64,000 nucleotides of DNA from Amarobacillus sp046328225. Its GTDB lineage: Bacteria > Chloroflexota > Dehalococcoidia > Tepidiformales > Tepidiformaceae. The translations under genes and the position numbers were made by a program. Below the pieces are notes generated by a model, which was given only the letters and a program-made list of their open reading frames with translations, had not been told where the DNA came from and searched no databases. Positions 29,561-39,042 of this stretch are shown here, one piece after another; positions within the stretch are counted from its first letter, which is position 1; every line of letters starts with the position of its first letter. Location of the stretch: the NCBI GenBank assembly GCA_046328225.1, contig JAXLWZ010000012.1:44869-108868 (forward strand). Direction: 5' to 3'.

Positions 29561-30937
29561 CTACAGCGCGAGGCTCACCGGGTTCTCCAGCAGCCCCTGG
29601 ATCTCCTTGATGAAGCGCGCGCCCTCGGCCCCATCCGTCACGCGATGGTCCGCGCTCAGCGCCACTTTCATCAGCTCGCGCACCACGACCTGCCCGTCGC
29701 GCACGGCGGGCTGCGGCATCACGCTCCCGACGCCGAGGATGGCGGCCTGCGGCGGGTTGATGATGCCGATCAGCGTCTCCACGCCATACGCCCCGAGGTT
29801 CGTGATCGTGAACGTGCCCGCGCTGTACTCCTCCGCGCGCAGCGCGCCGCTCTTCGCCCGCGCGACGAGGTCTTTGGCCTCCCGCGCGATCTGCCCCAGC
29901 GTCTTCCCCTTGCACCCGAGGATGGCCGGCGCAATCAGCCCTTCGTCCAGCGCGATGCCGATATCGATGTTGATGTCGGCGTGCATCGTCAGGCCTGCGT
30001 CCGAAAACTCCGCGTTGAACTTCGGGTGCCGCTCCAGCGCCAGCGCGCACGCCTTCACGATGAGGTCGTTCACGCTCACCCGCTGTTCGTCACTCGCCGA
30101 CGCGTTGAGCTGGCCGCGGAACGCCATCGCCGCCGTCATGTCGATGTCCAGCGTCAGGTAGTAGTGCGGCGCCGTCTGCTTCGATTGCGACATCCGCCGC
30201 GCGATCGCCTGCCGCATGCGCGAAAGTGGCTGCGCGCCCGCCGCCGGCTGGGTGGCCCGGGGCGCAGGCTCGGCCGCGGGGCGCGCGGCAGGCGCGGGAG
30301 CGGGGCGTGCCGCGGGCTGCGTCTCCGCATCCGGGAGCTTCCCGCTGATCGCCGCCTCCACATCCTTGCGGAGGATTCGCCCATCCGGGCCGGTGCCCTT
30401 CAGGCGCGAAAGATCCAATCCCGCATCCATCGCGATGCGCCGCGCGACCGGCGAAACGCGCACGCGGCCTTCGTCGCCTGCCACGCCATCCGCCGAACCG
30501 CCGGCCTGGCCCGGGGTGATGTCCACATGCATCTGCTCCGTCTCGGGAGCGGCGGGCGGCGCCTGTTCGCGCTGTGCCGTCGTCGTCGCCGCGTTCTGCC
30601 GCGCCGATGCCGATGCCGATGCGGTCCCGTCGCCGTGCCCCCGCCGCGCGGGCGTCTCCGCCGGCGGCTGCCGCTCCGGCTCCGCATCCACCTGCTCGTC
30701 GGCGGCGCCCAGCAGCGCGATCACCTGCCCCACGGGCACGGTCTCGCCCTCCTGTACGACCACCTTCTTCAGCACGCCCGATTCGAACGCCTCGAGCTCG
30801 ACGGTCGCCTTGTCGGTCTCGATTTCGGCGATCACCTCACCGCGATCGACCTGGTCGCCGACCGCCTTGAGCCACTTCACGAGGGTGCCCTCGGTCATGT
30901 CTGCGCCCATCTGGGGCATGGTCACTTCTGTCGCCAC
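29561..30937 (-). CDS. pdhC: Pyruvate dehydrogenase E2, dihydrolipoamide acetyltransferase
   Basis: 458 residues from a GTG with GGGAGG upstream. A single lipoyl domain (1-78) has the lipoyl Lys in EIETDKATVELEAF. A Pro/Ala-rich linker and the E3/E1-binding domain (about 165-205, RVSPVARRIAMDAG) follow. The catalytic domain (about 225-458) ends in SADHRVTDGAEGARF with the active-site His and Asp. It transfers the acetyl group to CoA and forms the core of the complex. Branched-chain 2-oxoacid substrates are an alternative that sequence alone cannot exclude. Confidence 0.92.
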   Translation of the reverse strand: MATEVTMPQMGADMTEGTLVKWLKAVGDQVDRGEVIAEIETDKATVELEAFESGVLKKVVVQEGETVPVGQVIALLGAADEQVDAEPERQPPAETPARRGHGDGTASASASARQNAATTTAQREQAPPAAPETEQMHVDITPGQAGGSADGVAGDEGRVRVSPVARRIAMDAGLDLSRLKGTGPDGRILRKDVEAAISGKLPDAETQPAARPAPAPAARPAAEPAPRATQPAAGAQPLSRMRQAIARRMSQSKQTAPHYYLTLDIDMTAAMAFRGQLNASASDEQRVSVNDLIVKACALALERHPKFNAEFSDAGLTMHADINIDIGIALDEGLIAPAILGCKGKTLGQIAREAKDLVARAKSGALRAEEYSAGTFTITNLGAYGVETLIGIINPPQAAILGVGSVMPQPAVRDGQVVVRELMKVALSADHRVTDGAEGARFIKEIQGLLENPVSLAL

Positions 30938-30989
30938 TGGGGCCTCCCTTGGGCTCTCACACTCCGGCTTGCCGTGTCGCTGCCGGCGC

Positions 30990-31964
30990 CTACATCATCG
31001 CGAGCACGGCCTCGACCACGTCCTCTTCCGAAGGCAACGCGGCGAATTCCAGGTTCCGATTGTATGGCATCGGCACATCCTTCCCCGATACCCGCGCCAC
31101 CGGCGCGTCCAGCCAATCGAACGCCTGCTCCATGATCTGCGCGCTCAGCTCGCCGCCGAACCCGCCGAACTTCCAATCGTCCTCGACGATCACCGCCCGG
31201 TTCGTCTTCTTCACCGAAGCGATGACCGTCTCCATGTCGAGCGGCCGCAGCGTGCGCAGGTCGATGACCTCCGCCTCGATGCCGTCGTGCTCCAGCAGCG
31301 TCGCCGCGCGCAGCGCCTGGTGCACGCTCCCGCTGTACCCGACGATCGTGACGTCCGTCCCCGCGCGCAGGATGTTCGCCTTACCGAATTCGACCAGGAA
31401 ATCCGGGTCGTCCGGCACCTCGCCCTTCACGCCGTAGATCGCCGTGTGCTCGATGAAGATGGTCGTGTTCTCATCGCGAAACGCCCGCTTGAGCAGCCCT
31501 TTCGCATCGGCCGCGTTCGAAGGGCACACGACGTTGAGCCCCGGGAAGTGCGCGTAGAGCCCCTCCAGGCTGTGGCTGTGCGTCGCCCCGAGCTGGCTCC
31601 CGCCGCCGCTTGCCATGCGAATCACCAGCGGCACGCGAATCTGCCCGTTCGACATGTAGTGCAGCTTCGCCGCGCTGTTCACGATCTGGTCCAGCGCGAG
31701 GAAGCTGAAGTTGATGGTCATGAGCTCGACCATCGGGCGCAGCCCCGCCATCGCGGCGCCGATACCGACGCCCACGATGCCCGACTCCGCGATCGGCGTG
31801 TCCTTCACCCGCTCCTCGCCGAACTCCTCGAGCAGGCCCTTGGTGACCGCGTACGAACCGCCGTACGCGCCGATGTCCTCACCCATGAGGAAGATGCGCG
31901 AATCGCGGATCATCTCCTCGCGCAACGCCTCCTTGAGCGCGTCCCGCATGCGTAGCTCAGTCAT
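30990..31964 (-). CDS. pdhB: Pyruvate dehydrogenase E1 component, beta subunit
   Basis: 324 residues, overlapping the end of the alpha gene by eight bases. MGEDIGAYGGSY, DTPIAESGIVGVGIGAAMAG and HSLEGLYAHFPGL are conserved E1-beta segments; the Glu of AESG contacts the thiamine ring. It completes the alpha2beta2 decarboxylase that converts pyruvate to acetyl-lipoyl and CO2. The E2 gene follows after 52 bases. Confidence 0.93.
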   Translation of the reverse strand: MTELRMRDALKEALREEMIRDSRIFLMGEDIGAYGGSYAVTKGLLEEFGEERVKDTPIAESGIVGVGIGAAMAGLRPMVELMTINFSFLALDQIVNSAAKLHYMSNGQIRVPLVIRMASGGGSQLGATHSHSLEGLYAHFPGLNVVCPSNAADAKGLLKRAFRDENTTIFIEHTAIYGVKGEVPDDPDFLVEFGKANILRAGTDVTIVGYSGSVHQALRAATLLEHDGIEAEVIDLRTLRPLDMETVIASVKKTNRAVIVEDDWKFGGFGGELSAQIMEQAFDWLDAPVARVSGKDVPMPYNRNLEFAALPSEEDVVEAVLAMM

Positions 31965-32964
31965 TCTCGGGCTCCGCCAGCAGCTTCGCGTAGAGCGTGT
32001 CCAACCCCGGCTCGGGGCTCGCGTCCGCGAACGCGACGGCGTCGTCCACCGCCTTGTCGACGCGCCGCACGACGTCTTCCCAGCCGGCCTGGTCGAGCAT
32101 CCCGCGCTCCATCATGTGCTGCTTCAGCGCCTCGATCGCATCCCGCTTGCGGTACTGCTCGATTTCGTCCTTCAGCCGGTACAGCTCCGGGTCCGCCATC
32201 GAATGTCCGCGGTAGCGATAGGTCATCGCCTCGATGAAGTACGGCCCGTTGCCCGCGCTGCAGTGCTCGACGGCCTTCTGTGTCTCGCGATACACCTCGA
32301 GCACGTCCATGCCGTTGATGCTCACGGCCGGCATGTTGTACGCCGCCGCCAGCTTCGGGATCTGCGTCGAAAGCGATTCCGCGAAGCGCACGCCCATCCC
32401 GTACAGGTTGTTTTCACAGAAGAAGATGACGGGCGTATCCCAGAGCACCGCGAGGTTCAACGCCTCGTGAAACTCACCCTCGCCGACGCTGCCATCGCCG
32501 AAGATGCAGAGCGCCAGGCGGTCCTGCTTCTGCATCCGCGCGGCGAGCCCCAGGCCCACCGCCAGCGGCAGGTGCGCCGCTACGATCGCGTAGCCGCCGA
32601 AGAAGCCCTTGCTCACGTCGTACAGGTGCATCGAACCGCCGCGCCCGCCGCTCAGGCCGTCTACCCGCCCGAACAGCTCGGCCATGATCCGGTTCGCATC
32701 GATGCCGCGCGCGAGCGCATGCCCGTGGTCGCGGTAGTGCGTCACGATCTGGTCCTGCTCGCGGAGCGCGTTCAGGGCGCCCACCGCGCACGCTTCCTGC
32801 CCCGTATAGAGGTGCAAGAACCCGCGGATCTTGCCCTTCGTGTACATCTCCCCCGCCTTCTCCTCGAAGCGGCGAAGGAGCTGCATCTGGTACAGGAACA
32901 GCCCGAGCTGCTCCGATCCCGGCTCGTCCATGGCGCTCCCCGGGAGCGATATCTGCTGCGTCAC
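31957..32964 (-). CDS. pdhA: Pyruvate dehydrogenase E1 component, alpha subunit
   Basis: 335 residues; the GTG overlaps the lpdA stop (GTGA). The thiamine diphosphate motif runs GDGSVGEGEFHEALN to FFCENN (GDG-x~26-NN) near residues 165-195, and the phosphorylation-loop-like YRYRGHSMADPE is present. GFLHLYTGQEA near the N-terminus is typical of acetoin/pyruvate E1-alpha proteins. Acetoin dehydrogenase is a close alternative, but no acetoin regulator is nearby. Confidence 0.92.
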   Translation of the reverse strand: MTQQISLPGSAMDEPGSEQLGLFLYQMQLLRRFEEKAGEMYTKGKIRGFLHLYTGQEACAVGALNALREQDQIVTHYRDHGHALARGIDANRIMAELFGRVDGLSGGRGGSMHLYDVSKGFFGGYAIVAAHLPLAVGLGLAARMQKQDRLALCIFGDGSVGEGEFHEALNLAVLWDTPVIFFCENNLYGMGVRFAESLSTQIPKLAAAYNMPAVSINGMDVLEVYRETQKAVEHCSAGNGPYFIEAMTYRYRGHSMADPELYRLKDEIEQYRKRDAIEALKQHMMERGMLDQAGWEDVVRRVDKAVDDAVAFADASPEPGLDTLYAKLLAEPEND

Positions 32965-34388
32965 CGTGCGGAGACTCCTTCGGATGGGGTCGGCCGCCCC
33001 GCGCGCCGGTGGGCGATGTGGATCGCCTCGCCCGTCACCGCCAGCGCGGCCTCCTTCAGGGCTTCGGGGAGTGTCGGATGCGCGTGCACCGCGAATCCCA
33101 GTTCCACCGTGGTCGCTTCCAGCAGCGAGACCATCGAGGCCTCGCCCAGCAGGTCGTTCACGCCGTGCCCGATCATGTGGATGCCCAGCACCTGCCCCGT
33201 CGGCTCATCGGCCACGACCTTGATGAATCCCTCCGTCTCACCGACCGCCACCGCACGCCCCAGCGCCGTCAGCGGGAAGCGGCCGGTCTTCACGGAGTAG
33301 CCCGCGTCCTTCGCCTGCTTCTCCGTGTACCCGATGGAGCCCACCTGCGGCTCGCTGAACGTGGCCCGTGGCATCTGCACATAATCGAGGACCGGCGTCT
33401 GCCGCCCCGCGATCGCCTCCGCCACGATCACGCCCTGCTGCGATGCGACATGCGCCAGCGGCAGCTTTCCCGTGACGTCGCCGATGGCGTACACCCCCGC
33501 CACGTTCGTTCGCATGCGGTCGTCGATCCCGATGAACCCGCGCTGCGTCTGCACGTTCGCCGATTCCAGGTTCAGCGGCTGCGTGTGCGGCACGAACCCG
33601 ATGGCGATGAGCACCGCGTCCGCTTCCAGCGTCTCCTGCTTGCCCTCGGCACTGAGCGACACACGCGCCACGTCGCCGCTCACCTGCACCGAATCCACCT
33701 TCGTGCCCGTCCGGCACTCGATGCCCCGTGCTTCGAACGAACGCCGCAGCGCGCGGCTCACGTCCGGGTCCTCCAGCGGCACGACCGCGTCCAGCAGCTC
33801 GACGATCGTCACCTTCGAGCCGTAGCTCGCCCAGAGGTGCCCGAATTCGACGCCCACGGGCCCGGCGCCGATGACGACCGCGCGCGCCGGTACCTTGCGC
33901 AGCACCACCGCGTCCTTGCTGCTCAGCACCACGCGCCCGTCGGGCACCAGCCCCGGCAGGTTCCGCGAGCTCGTCCCGCTCGCGATGACGATGTTCTTCA
34001 CTTCGTGCCGGACGCCGTCGGCGGTGATCGCCTTCGGCCCCCCCAGCGCCGCGCTCCCCTTGATGACGTCGACGTTCGCGTCCTTCAGGAGCCCCTCGAC
34101 GCCCGTCACGATCTTCTCGACCACGGCCCGGCTGCGGTCGACCGCCGCGCCGAGGTCGAAGTTCACGTTCTCGGCGCGAATGCCCCAGGCCTCGGCCTCG
34201 CGCACGAGGTTCACCACCTCGGCGTTCTTGAGTAGCGCCTTGCTGGGAATGCAGCCCCAGTTGAGGCAGACGCCGCCCACGCGGTCGCGTTCGAACAGTG
34301 CCGTGCGGAGTCCGAGCTGCGAGGCGCGAAGGGCCGCGACATACCCCCCCGGGCCGCCGCCGATGATGCCAATGTCGTAGCTAGCCAT
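32961..34388 (-). CDS. lpdA: Dihydrolipoyl dehydrogenase (E3)
   Basis: 475 residues. FAD-binding GGGPGGYVAALRA opens the chain, the redox disulfide is GGVCLNWGCIPSK, NAD binding is VIGAGPVGVEFG near 180, and the C-terminal active-site His-Glu is in HAHPTLPEA. It reoxidises lipoyl groups with NAD+. It is the first gene of the minus-strand operon lpdA-pdhA-pdhB-pdhC, an order that places the shared E3 nearest the promoter. Confidence 0.95.
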   Translation of the reverse strand: MASYDIGIIGGGPGGYVAALRASQLGLRTALFERDRVGGVCLNWGCIPSKALLKNAEVVNLVREAEAWGIRAENVNFDLGAAVDRSRAVVEKIVTGVEGLLKDANVDVIKGSAALGGPKAITADGVRHEVKNIVIASGTSSRNLPGLVPDGRVVLSSKDAVVLRKVPARAVVIGAGPVGVEFGHLWASYGSKVTIVELLDAVVPLEDPDVSRALRRSFEARGIECRTGTKVDSVQVSGDVARVSLSAEGKQETLEADAVLIAIGFVPHTQPLNLESANVQTQRGFIGIDDRMRTNVAGVYAIGDVTGKLPLAHVASQQGVIVAEAIAGRQTPVLDYVQMPRATFSEPQVGSIGYTEKQAKDAGYSVKTGRFPLTALGRAVAVGETEGFIKVVADEPTGQVLGIHMIGHGVNDLLGEASMVSLLEATTVELGFAVHAHPTLPEALKEAALAVTGEAIHIAHRRAGRPTPSEGVSAR

Positions 34389-34520
34389 AGTTCCCGCCTA
34401 GACTACCATAGCTCTGGACTCTACTTGTACGAGCGAACGCCTCGATTTCCGGGCTCACCCATAGGCCAGGTCTCTACCAGTGTATGCGCCCGGCCCTCGG
34501 GTTTTCGCCAACGAATCAGT

Positions 34521-35195
34521 TCATTCGCCGATGATTGCTTGCGGCGTGTCGGCTGCGGCCGCGGCGGGACGCCGCAGGACGTGCATCGCGTGCGAGCGCA
34601 GCAGCGGAATCGCCGCGAGCGGCCCATAGAGCCACGGCGCGTATCGCCCCACCGGCCGCGCGATCGGCGGCGCCAGCGTGATCGCGTACGTCCGCATCGG
34701 GCACCGCGGGAACCACCGCCGGATGTCGTCCGCGGCGATGGGATGCACGTTCGCGTTCCCGGGGTTTCGCCGCCGCATGTCGTACACCAGGATGAGCCCG
34801 CCCGGCCGCGTCACCCGGAACAGCTCCTTCGCGATCCGCGCCGACACTTCCTCATCCGGCACGCTGCTGAAGAGCGTGAACGCGAGCGCGAGGTCGAAGC
34901 TTTCGTCCGCCTCCGGGATCGCCTCGGCGCTGCCGCCGTGCACGCGGATTTCCGGCGAATGCGCGTGGCAGTACGCCACCGCCTCGGGGTCGAGGTCGAT
35001 TCCGGCCTGGTCCCGCGGGTCGCCGCCCCATTGCACCATCAGCCGCAGGTTGTAGGCCGTCGAGCAGCCCGCCTCGAACGCCCGCAGGCCATCGAGCGAA
35101 TCGAGGCGCTGCTTGCGGAAGATCCGCCGCAGCAGCCGCTCGCGTTCCTGCACCATCAGCAGGTTCCCCGGCTCGAGGATCGAATGGCGCGACAT
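34521..35195 (-). CDS. SAM-dependent methyltransferase
   Basis: 224 residues from the ATG at 35195; a start three codons upstream is also possible. AFEAGCSTAYNLRLM is a motif I variant, GIDLDPEAV is the post-I acidic motif, and SFDLALAFTLFSSVPDE and RVTRPGGLILVYD give motifs II and III. A hydrophobic, Pro-rich C-terminal section (TLAPPIARPVGRYAPWLYG) is typical of a methyltransferase group seen next to polysaccharide genes. The acceptor is unknown. Confidence 0.75.
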   Translation of the reverse strand: MSRHSILEPGNLLMVQERERLLRRIFRKQRLDSLDGLRAFEAGCSTAYNLRLMVQWGGDPRDQAGIDLDPEAVAYCHAHSPEIRVHGGSAEAIPEADESFDLALAFTLFSSVPDEEVSARIAKELFRVTRPGGLILVYDMRRRNPGNANVHPIAADDIRRWFPRCPMRTYAITLAPPIARPVGRYAPWLYGPLAAIPLLRSHAMHVLRRPAAAAADTPQAIIGE

Positions 35196-35298
35196 CCCGC
35201 CCACTCTATAAGGGCCCTTCGGTCGGGAAAAGGCGCCGCCACGCCCGCGTCGCTCGCGCGCACATCCTCTATACCGCGGCTTCCCTTGCGCGGCGTGC

Positions 35299-35304
35299 TA
35301 TAGT
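35299..35304 (+). promoter_or_regulatory. Candidate -10 element for the nusA operon
   Basis: TATAGT is the best -10 match upstream of nusA; no good -35 is visible. It would place the start of transcription near 35311 and give a leader of about 50 bases that contains the hairpin at 35329-35351. Confidence 0.35.
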
Positions 35305-35328
35305 AGCGGGGAAGCATTCCTTACAGGA

Positions 35329-35351
35329 GTGGGCTCGCCGCCCACTTTTTT
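35329..35351 (+). terminator. Terminator-like hairpin in the nusA leader (possible attenuator)
   Basis: GTGGGC, a 5-base loop, then GCCCAC, followed at once by six T residues (35346-35351). This is a textbook intrinsic terminator, but it lies only 10 bases upstream of the nusA ATG and on the same strand. It would stop transcripts before nusA unless read through, so it could be an attenuator answering to NusA itself. Confidence 0.65.
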
Positions 35352-35361
35352 GTTGGGGTTT

Positions 35362-36891
35362 ATGAAGAACGATTTCCTCCTCGCTATCGCCCAGCTCGCC
35401 GCCGAAAAGAACCTTCCGAAAGACACCGTCTTCGAGGCGGTCGAAGCTGCCCTCACCTCGGCCTACCGGCGCGACGGCGAGAACGCCCCCAACATCTACG
35501 TCAAAATCGACCCCAACCTCGGCGACATCCGCGCCTACCGCCAGATGGCCGTCGTCGACGAAGTCGAAATCCCCGCCCAGGAAATCTCCGTCGCCGAGGC
35601 GCGCCGCTACAAGGGCGATGCCGAGTCCGGCGACGTCCTCGACTTCGAGGAGAAGGTCCCCGAGAACGCCGGCCGCATCGCCGCCCAGACGGCCAAGCAG
35701 GTCGTGCTCCAGCGCCTCCGCGAAGCCGAGCGCGACCAGGTCTACGACGAGTACAGCGGCAAGGAAGGCGAGATCGTCGTCGGCACCGTCCAGCGCGTCG
35801 AACCCCGCCAGGCGATCATCGAGCTGAACAAGGGCACCGAGGCGAGCCTCCCCTACGGCGAGCAGGTCCGCAACGAGCACCTGCGCGCCGGGCAGCGCGT
35901 CCGCGTCATCATCCTCCGCGTCGAACGCGCCGCGAAGGGCCCCCAGATCATCGTCAGCCGCGCCGACCGCAGCCTCCTCCGCCGCCTGCTCGAACTCGAG
36001 GTCCCGGAGATCAAGAGCGGCACCGTCGAGATCAAGGCCATTGCTCGCGAGGGCGGCCACCGCAGCAAGGTCGCCGTTCACTCGCGCATCGCCAGCATCG
36101 ACCCCATCGGCGCCTGCGTCGGCATGCGCAGCACCCGAATCCAGAACATCGTCAACGAACTCGGCGGCGAACGCATCGACATCATCAAGTGGGATGCCGA
36201 CCCCGGGAACTTCGTCTCCAACGCCCTCAGCCCCGCCCAGGTCCTCGATGTCACCGTCGATGAGGACGGGCACCGCGCCACCGTTGTCGTGCCGGACCGC
36301 ATGGTCTCGCTCGCCATCGGCAAGGAGGGCCAGAACGCCCGCCTCGCCGCCCGGCTGACGCGCTGGGGCATCGATATCCTCAGCCAGAGCGCCAGTGAAG
36401 GCGCCGCGGCGCCGACCTCGTTCGACGCCTACGCCCCCGGCGAGACGCCGACCATCGATGTCCTCGCCGAGGCGGAGGAGGTCGCCGCCGCCGCCGAGCC
36501 CGAGCTGGTCGAAGCCGTCGCCGGCGCCGAAATCGAAGCTCCCGCCGAGCCCGAGACCGTCGCCCAGCCGGCCCGCGCCGAGGAGGAGTTCTCCTTCGCC
36601 GCCGCCGTCGAATCGATGCCCGTCCCCGACCGCGAGGAGCGCGAATCCGAGGACTACGGCGAGGAAGACGACGAAGAGTACGAGATCCCGTCGCTGCTCG
36701 ATGTCGAGGCGCGCCCGACCGCGATTCGCTTCGCCGAGGACGTGCTCCCCCGCCGCCCCGAGGAAGTCGACGAGACGCCGGCCGCCAAGAAGGGCACGCC
36801 CGCGGCCAAGCGCCCCAAGCGCGCCCCCCGCTTCGTCGAACAGACCGAGGAAGAGCTCGAAGAGATCGACTACTCCGGCCGCATTCACTAG
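35362..36891 (+). CDS. nusA: Transcription termination/antitermination factor NusA
   Basis: 509 residues from the ATG at 35362, eleven codons inside a longer open frame whose start would fall within the leader hairpin. Domains: N-terminal RNA-polymerase-binding (1-130), S1 (about 135-205, EIVVGTVQRVEPRQAIIELN), KH1 and KH2 (about 215-350, GMRSTRIQNIVNELGGE and AIGKEGQNARLAARLTRWGI). An acidic tail of 150 residues, rich in Glu/Ala, ends in a basic KRPKRAPRF patch. NusA pauses polymerase and tunes termination. rimP, the usual upstream partner, is absent here. Confidence 0.95.
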   Translation: MKNDFLLAIAQLAAEKNLPKDTVFEAVEAALTSAYRRDGENAPNIYVKIDPNLGDIRAYRQMAVVDEVEIPAQEISVAEARRYKGDAESGDVLDFEEKVPENAGRIAAQTAKQVVLQRLREAERDQVYDEYSGKEGEIVVGTVQRVEPRQAIIELNKGTEASLPYGEQVRNEHLRAGQRVRVIILRVERAAKGPQIIVSRADRSLLRRLLELEVPEIKSGTVEIKAIAREGGHRSKVAVHSRIASIDPIGACVGMRSTRIQNIVNELGGERIDIIKWDADPGNFVSNALSPAQVLDVTVDEDGHRATVVVPDRMVSLAIGKEGQNARLAARLTRWGIDILSQSASEGAAAPTSFDAYAPGETPTIDVLAEAEEVAAAAEPELVEAVAGAEIEAPAEPETVAQPARAEEEFSFAAAVESMPVPDREERESEDYGEEDDEEYEIPSLLDVEARPTAIRFAEDVLPRRPEEVDETPAAKKGTPAAKRPKRAPRFVEQTEEELEEIDYSGRIH

Positions 36892-36935
36892 GACGGGCCA
36901 ACGCCCGGCCGGCGTGCGGCCCGCTGGAGGACCGC

Positions 36936-37247
36936 ATGACCACCAGTCAGCAGGGGCCGCGACCCCGGCACGTGCCGCAACGCACCTGCATCGGCTGCCG
37001 CCAGGCCGAAGGCAAACGCGGCCTCATCCGCATCGTGCGCACGCCCGATGAGCGCGTCGCCGTCGATCCGACCGGAAAGGCGAACGGGCGCGGAGCCTAT
37101 CTCCACGCCCAGCAATCCTGTTGGGTGAAAGCGCTCAAAGGCGGTACGATGAGAAACGCACTCAAAATCACCCCGGTCCGGGAGGATGTGGAGGCGCTGC
37201 GCGCCTTCGCCCTGGCGTTGCCGGCCGAAGAAAGCGAACTCATATGA
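36936..37247 (+). CDS. ylxR: YlxR family RNA-binding protein
   Basis: 103 residues. RTCIGCRQAEGKRGLIRIV and GRGAYLH are the YlxR (DUF448) signature, an RNA-binding fold whose gene normally lies between nusA and infB. Members bind RNA and may modulate RNase P. It sits 44 bases behind nusA, and its stop overlaps the infB ATG. Confidence 0.9.
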   Translation: MTTSQQGPRPRHVPQRTCIGCRQAEGKRGLIRIVRTPDERVAVDPTGKANGRGAYLHAQQSCWVKALKGGTMRNALKITPVREDVEALRAFALALPAEESELI

Positions 37248-39025
37248 CAACTCAACCGGCTTCCAGGGCCAGGCAGGTTTCCCTTCCTGCCGCCCTCACG
37301 GTCCGCGAACTCGGCGACCTCCTCGCCGTCTCCCCCGTCGAAATCATCAAGCGCCTCATGACCCACGGCGTCATGGCCGCCGTCAACGCCACCATCGACT
37401 TCGAAACCGCCGCCATCGTCGCCGTCGACCTCGGCTTCGACCCCCAGTCCGCCGCTCCTGCCCCCGTCGCCGCCACCACCGCCATCGCCCCCGATGAGGA
37501 CGAGCCCGACGACCCCGCCGCGCTCCAGCCCCGGTCGCCCGTGGTCACCATCCTCGGGCACGTCGACCACGGCAAGACGAGCCTGCTCGATACCATCCGC
37601 AAGACGCGCGTCGCCGCCGGTGAGGCGGGCGGCATCACCCAGCACGTCGGCGCCTACCAGGTCGAACGCGACGGCCACACCATCACCTTCATCGATACGC
37701 CCGGCCACGCCGCCTTCACCGCGATGCGCGCCCGCGGCGCCCAGGTCACCGATATCGCCGTCCTCGTCGTCGCCGCCGACGACGGCGTGATGCCGCAGAC
37801 GGTCGAGGCCATCAACCATGCCCTCGCCGCCGGCGTGCCCATCATCGTCGCCATCAACAAGATGGACCTGCCCGGCGCGAACCCCGACCGCGTGAAGCAG
37901 CAGCTCACCGAGCACAACCTCGTCGTCGAGGACTACGGCGGCGACGTTATCGCCGTCCCCGTCTCCGCCACCAAGGGCACGGGCATCGATAGCCTGCTCG
38001 AGTCCATCCTCCTGGTCGCCGAAGTGGCCGAGCTGAAGGCGAACCCGAACCGGCCCGGCAACGCCGTCGTCATCGAGGCCGAGCTCGACCCCGGCCGCGG
38101 CCCCATTGCCACCGTCCTCGTCAAGAACGGCACCCTCCGCCAGGGCGATGCGGTCGTGGCCGGCGAGATCAGCGGCAAGGTGAAGGCGATGTTCGACCAT
38201 CGCGGCCACCGCATGAAGGAAGCCGGTCCCTCCACGCCCGTCGTGATCATGGGCATCGAAGCCGTCCCCGACGCCGGCGAGCGCATCCGCGTCGTCAGCG
38301 ATGAGAAGCTCGCCCGCCAGATGGTCGACGACCGCAAGCGCCGCCGCGAAGCCGCCGAGCAGCGCGACCACGCCCACGTCAACCTCGACACGCTCTTCAA
38401 CGAGATCAGCGCCGGGAAGCTCAAGGAGCTCATCATCGTCCTCAAGGCCGATGTCCGCGGCAGCGTCGAAGCCATCAAGAGCTCGCTCGAGCAGCTCAGC
38501 ACGAGCGAAGTCAAGGTCAAGATCATCCACGGCGGCACCGGCAACGTCTCCGACTCCGACGTCATGCTGGCCGAAGCGTCGAACGGCATCATCCTCGCCT
38601 TCAACGTGAAGACCGAGCCCTCCGCCGCGAAGCGCGCCGACGCCACCGGCGTGGACATCCGCACCTACTCGATCATCTACCAGCTCCTCGAGAACATCGA
38701 AAAGGCGCTGGCCGGCATGTACGAGCCCGTCTACAACACCGTCATCGACGGCCACGCCGAGGTCCGCCAGCTCTTCAAGTCCAGCAAGCTCGGCCAGATC
38801 GCCGGCTGCTACGTCCTCGATGGCACCCTCAAGCGCAACCTCAACGTGCGCGTCATTCGCAACAAGCAGGAGATCGCCCGCTCCCGCTGCGAAGGCCTCA
38901 AGCGCTTCCAGGACGACGTCCGCGAAGTGCAGACCGGCTACGAATGCGGCGTCGTCCTCTCCAACTTCGACAAGTTCCAGAGCGGCGACATCATCGAGTT
39001 CTTCCACGAAGAGCGGGCGAACTAA
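37244..39025 (+). CDS. infB: Translation initiation factor IF-2
   Basis: 593 residues from the ATG at 37244, which overlaps the ylxR stop. A short N-terminal IF2_N helix domain (about 10-60) leads to the G domain: GHVDHGKTSLLD (G1), IDTPGHAAF (G3) and NKMD (G4). Beta-barrel domains and the fMet-tRNA-binding C2 domain follow. The long, charged N-terminal extension of Escherichia coli IF-2 is missing, giving a minimal form seen in many deep-branching and thermophilic bacteria. It places initiator tRNA on the 30S subunit. Confidence 0.96.
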   Translation: MTTQPASRARQVSLPAALTVRELGDLLAVSPVEIIKRLMTHGVMAAVNATIDFETAAIVAVDLGFDPQSAAPAPVAATTAIAPDEDEPDDPAALQPRSPVVTILGHVDHGKTSLLDTIRKTRVAAGEAGGITQHVGAYQVERDGHTITFIDTPGHAAFTAMRARGAQVTDIAVLVVAADDGVMPQTVEAINHALAAGVPIIVAINKMDLPGANPDRVKQQLTEHNLVVEDYGGDVIAVPVSATKGTGIDSLLESILLVAEVAELKANPNRPGNAVVIEAELDPGRGPIATVLVKNGTLRQGDAVVAGEISGKVKAMFDHRGHRMKEAGPSTPVVIMGIEAVPDAGERIRVVSDEKLARQMVDDRKRRREAAEQRDHAHVNLDTLFNEISAGKLKELIIVLKADVRGSVEAIKSSLEQLSTSEVKVKIIHGGTGNVSDSDVMLAEASNGIILAFNVKTEPSAAKRADATGVDIRTYSIIYQLLENIEKALAGMYEPVYNTVIDGHAEVRQLFKSSKLGQIAGCYVLDGTLKRNLNVRVIRNKQEIARSRCEGLKRFQDDVREVQTGYECGVVLSNFDKFQSGDIIEFFHEERAN

Positions 39026-39042
39026 GCCCCCGGGCTGAGCCG

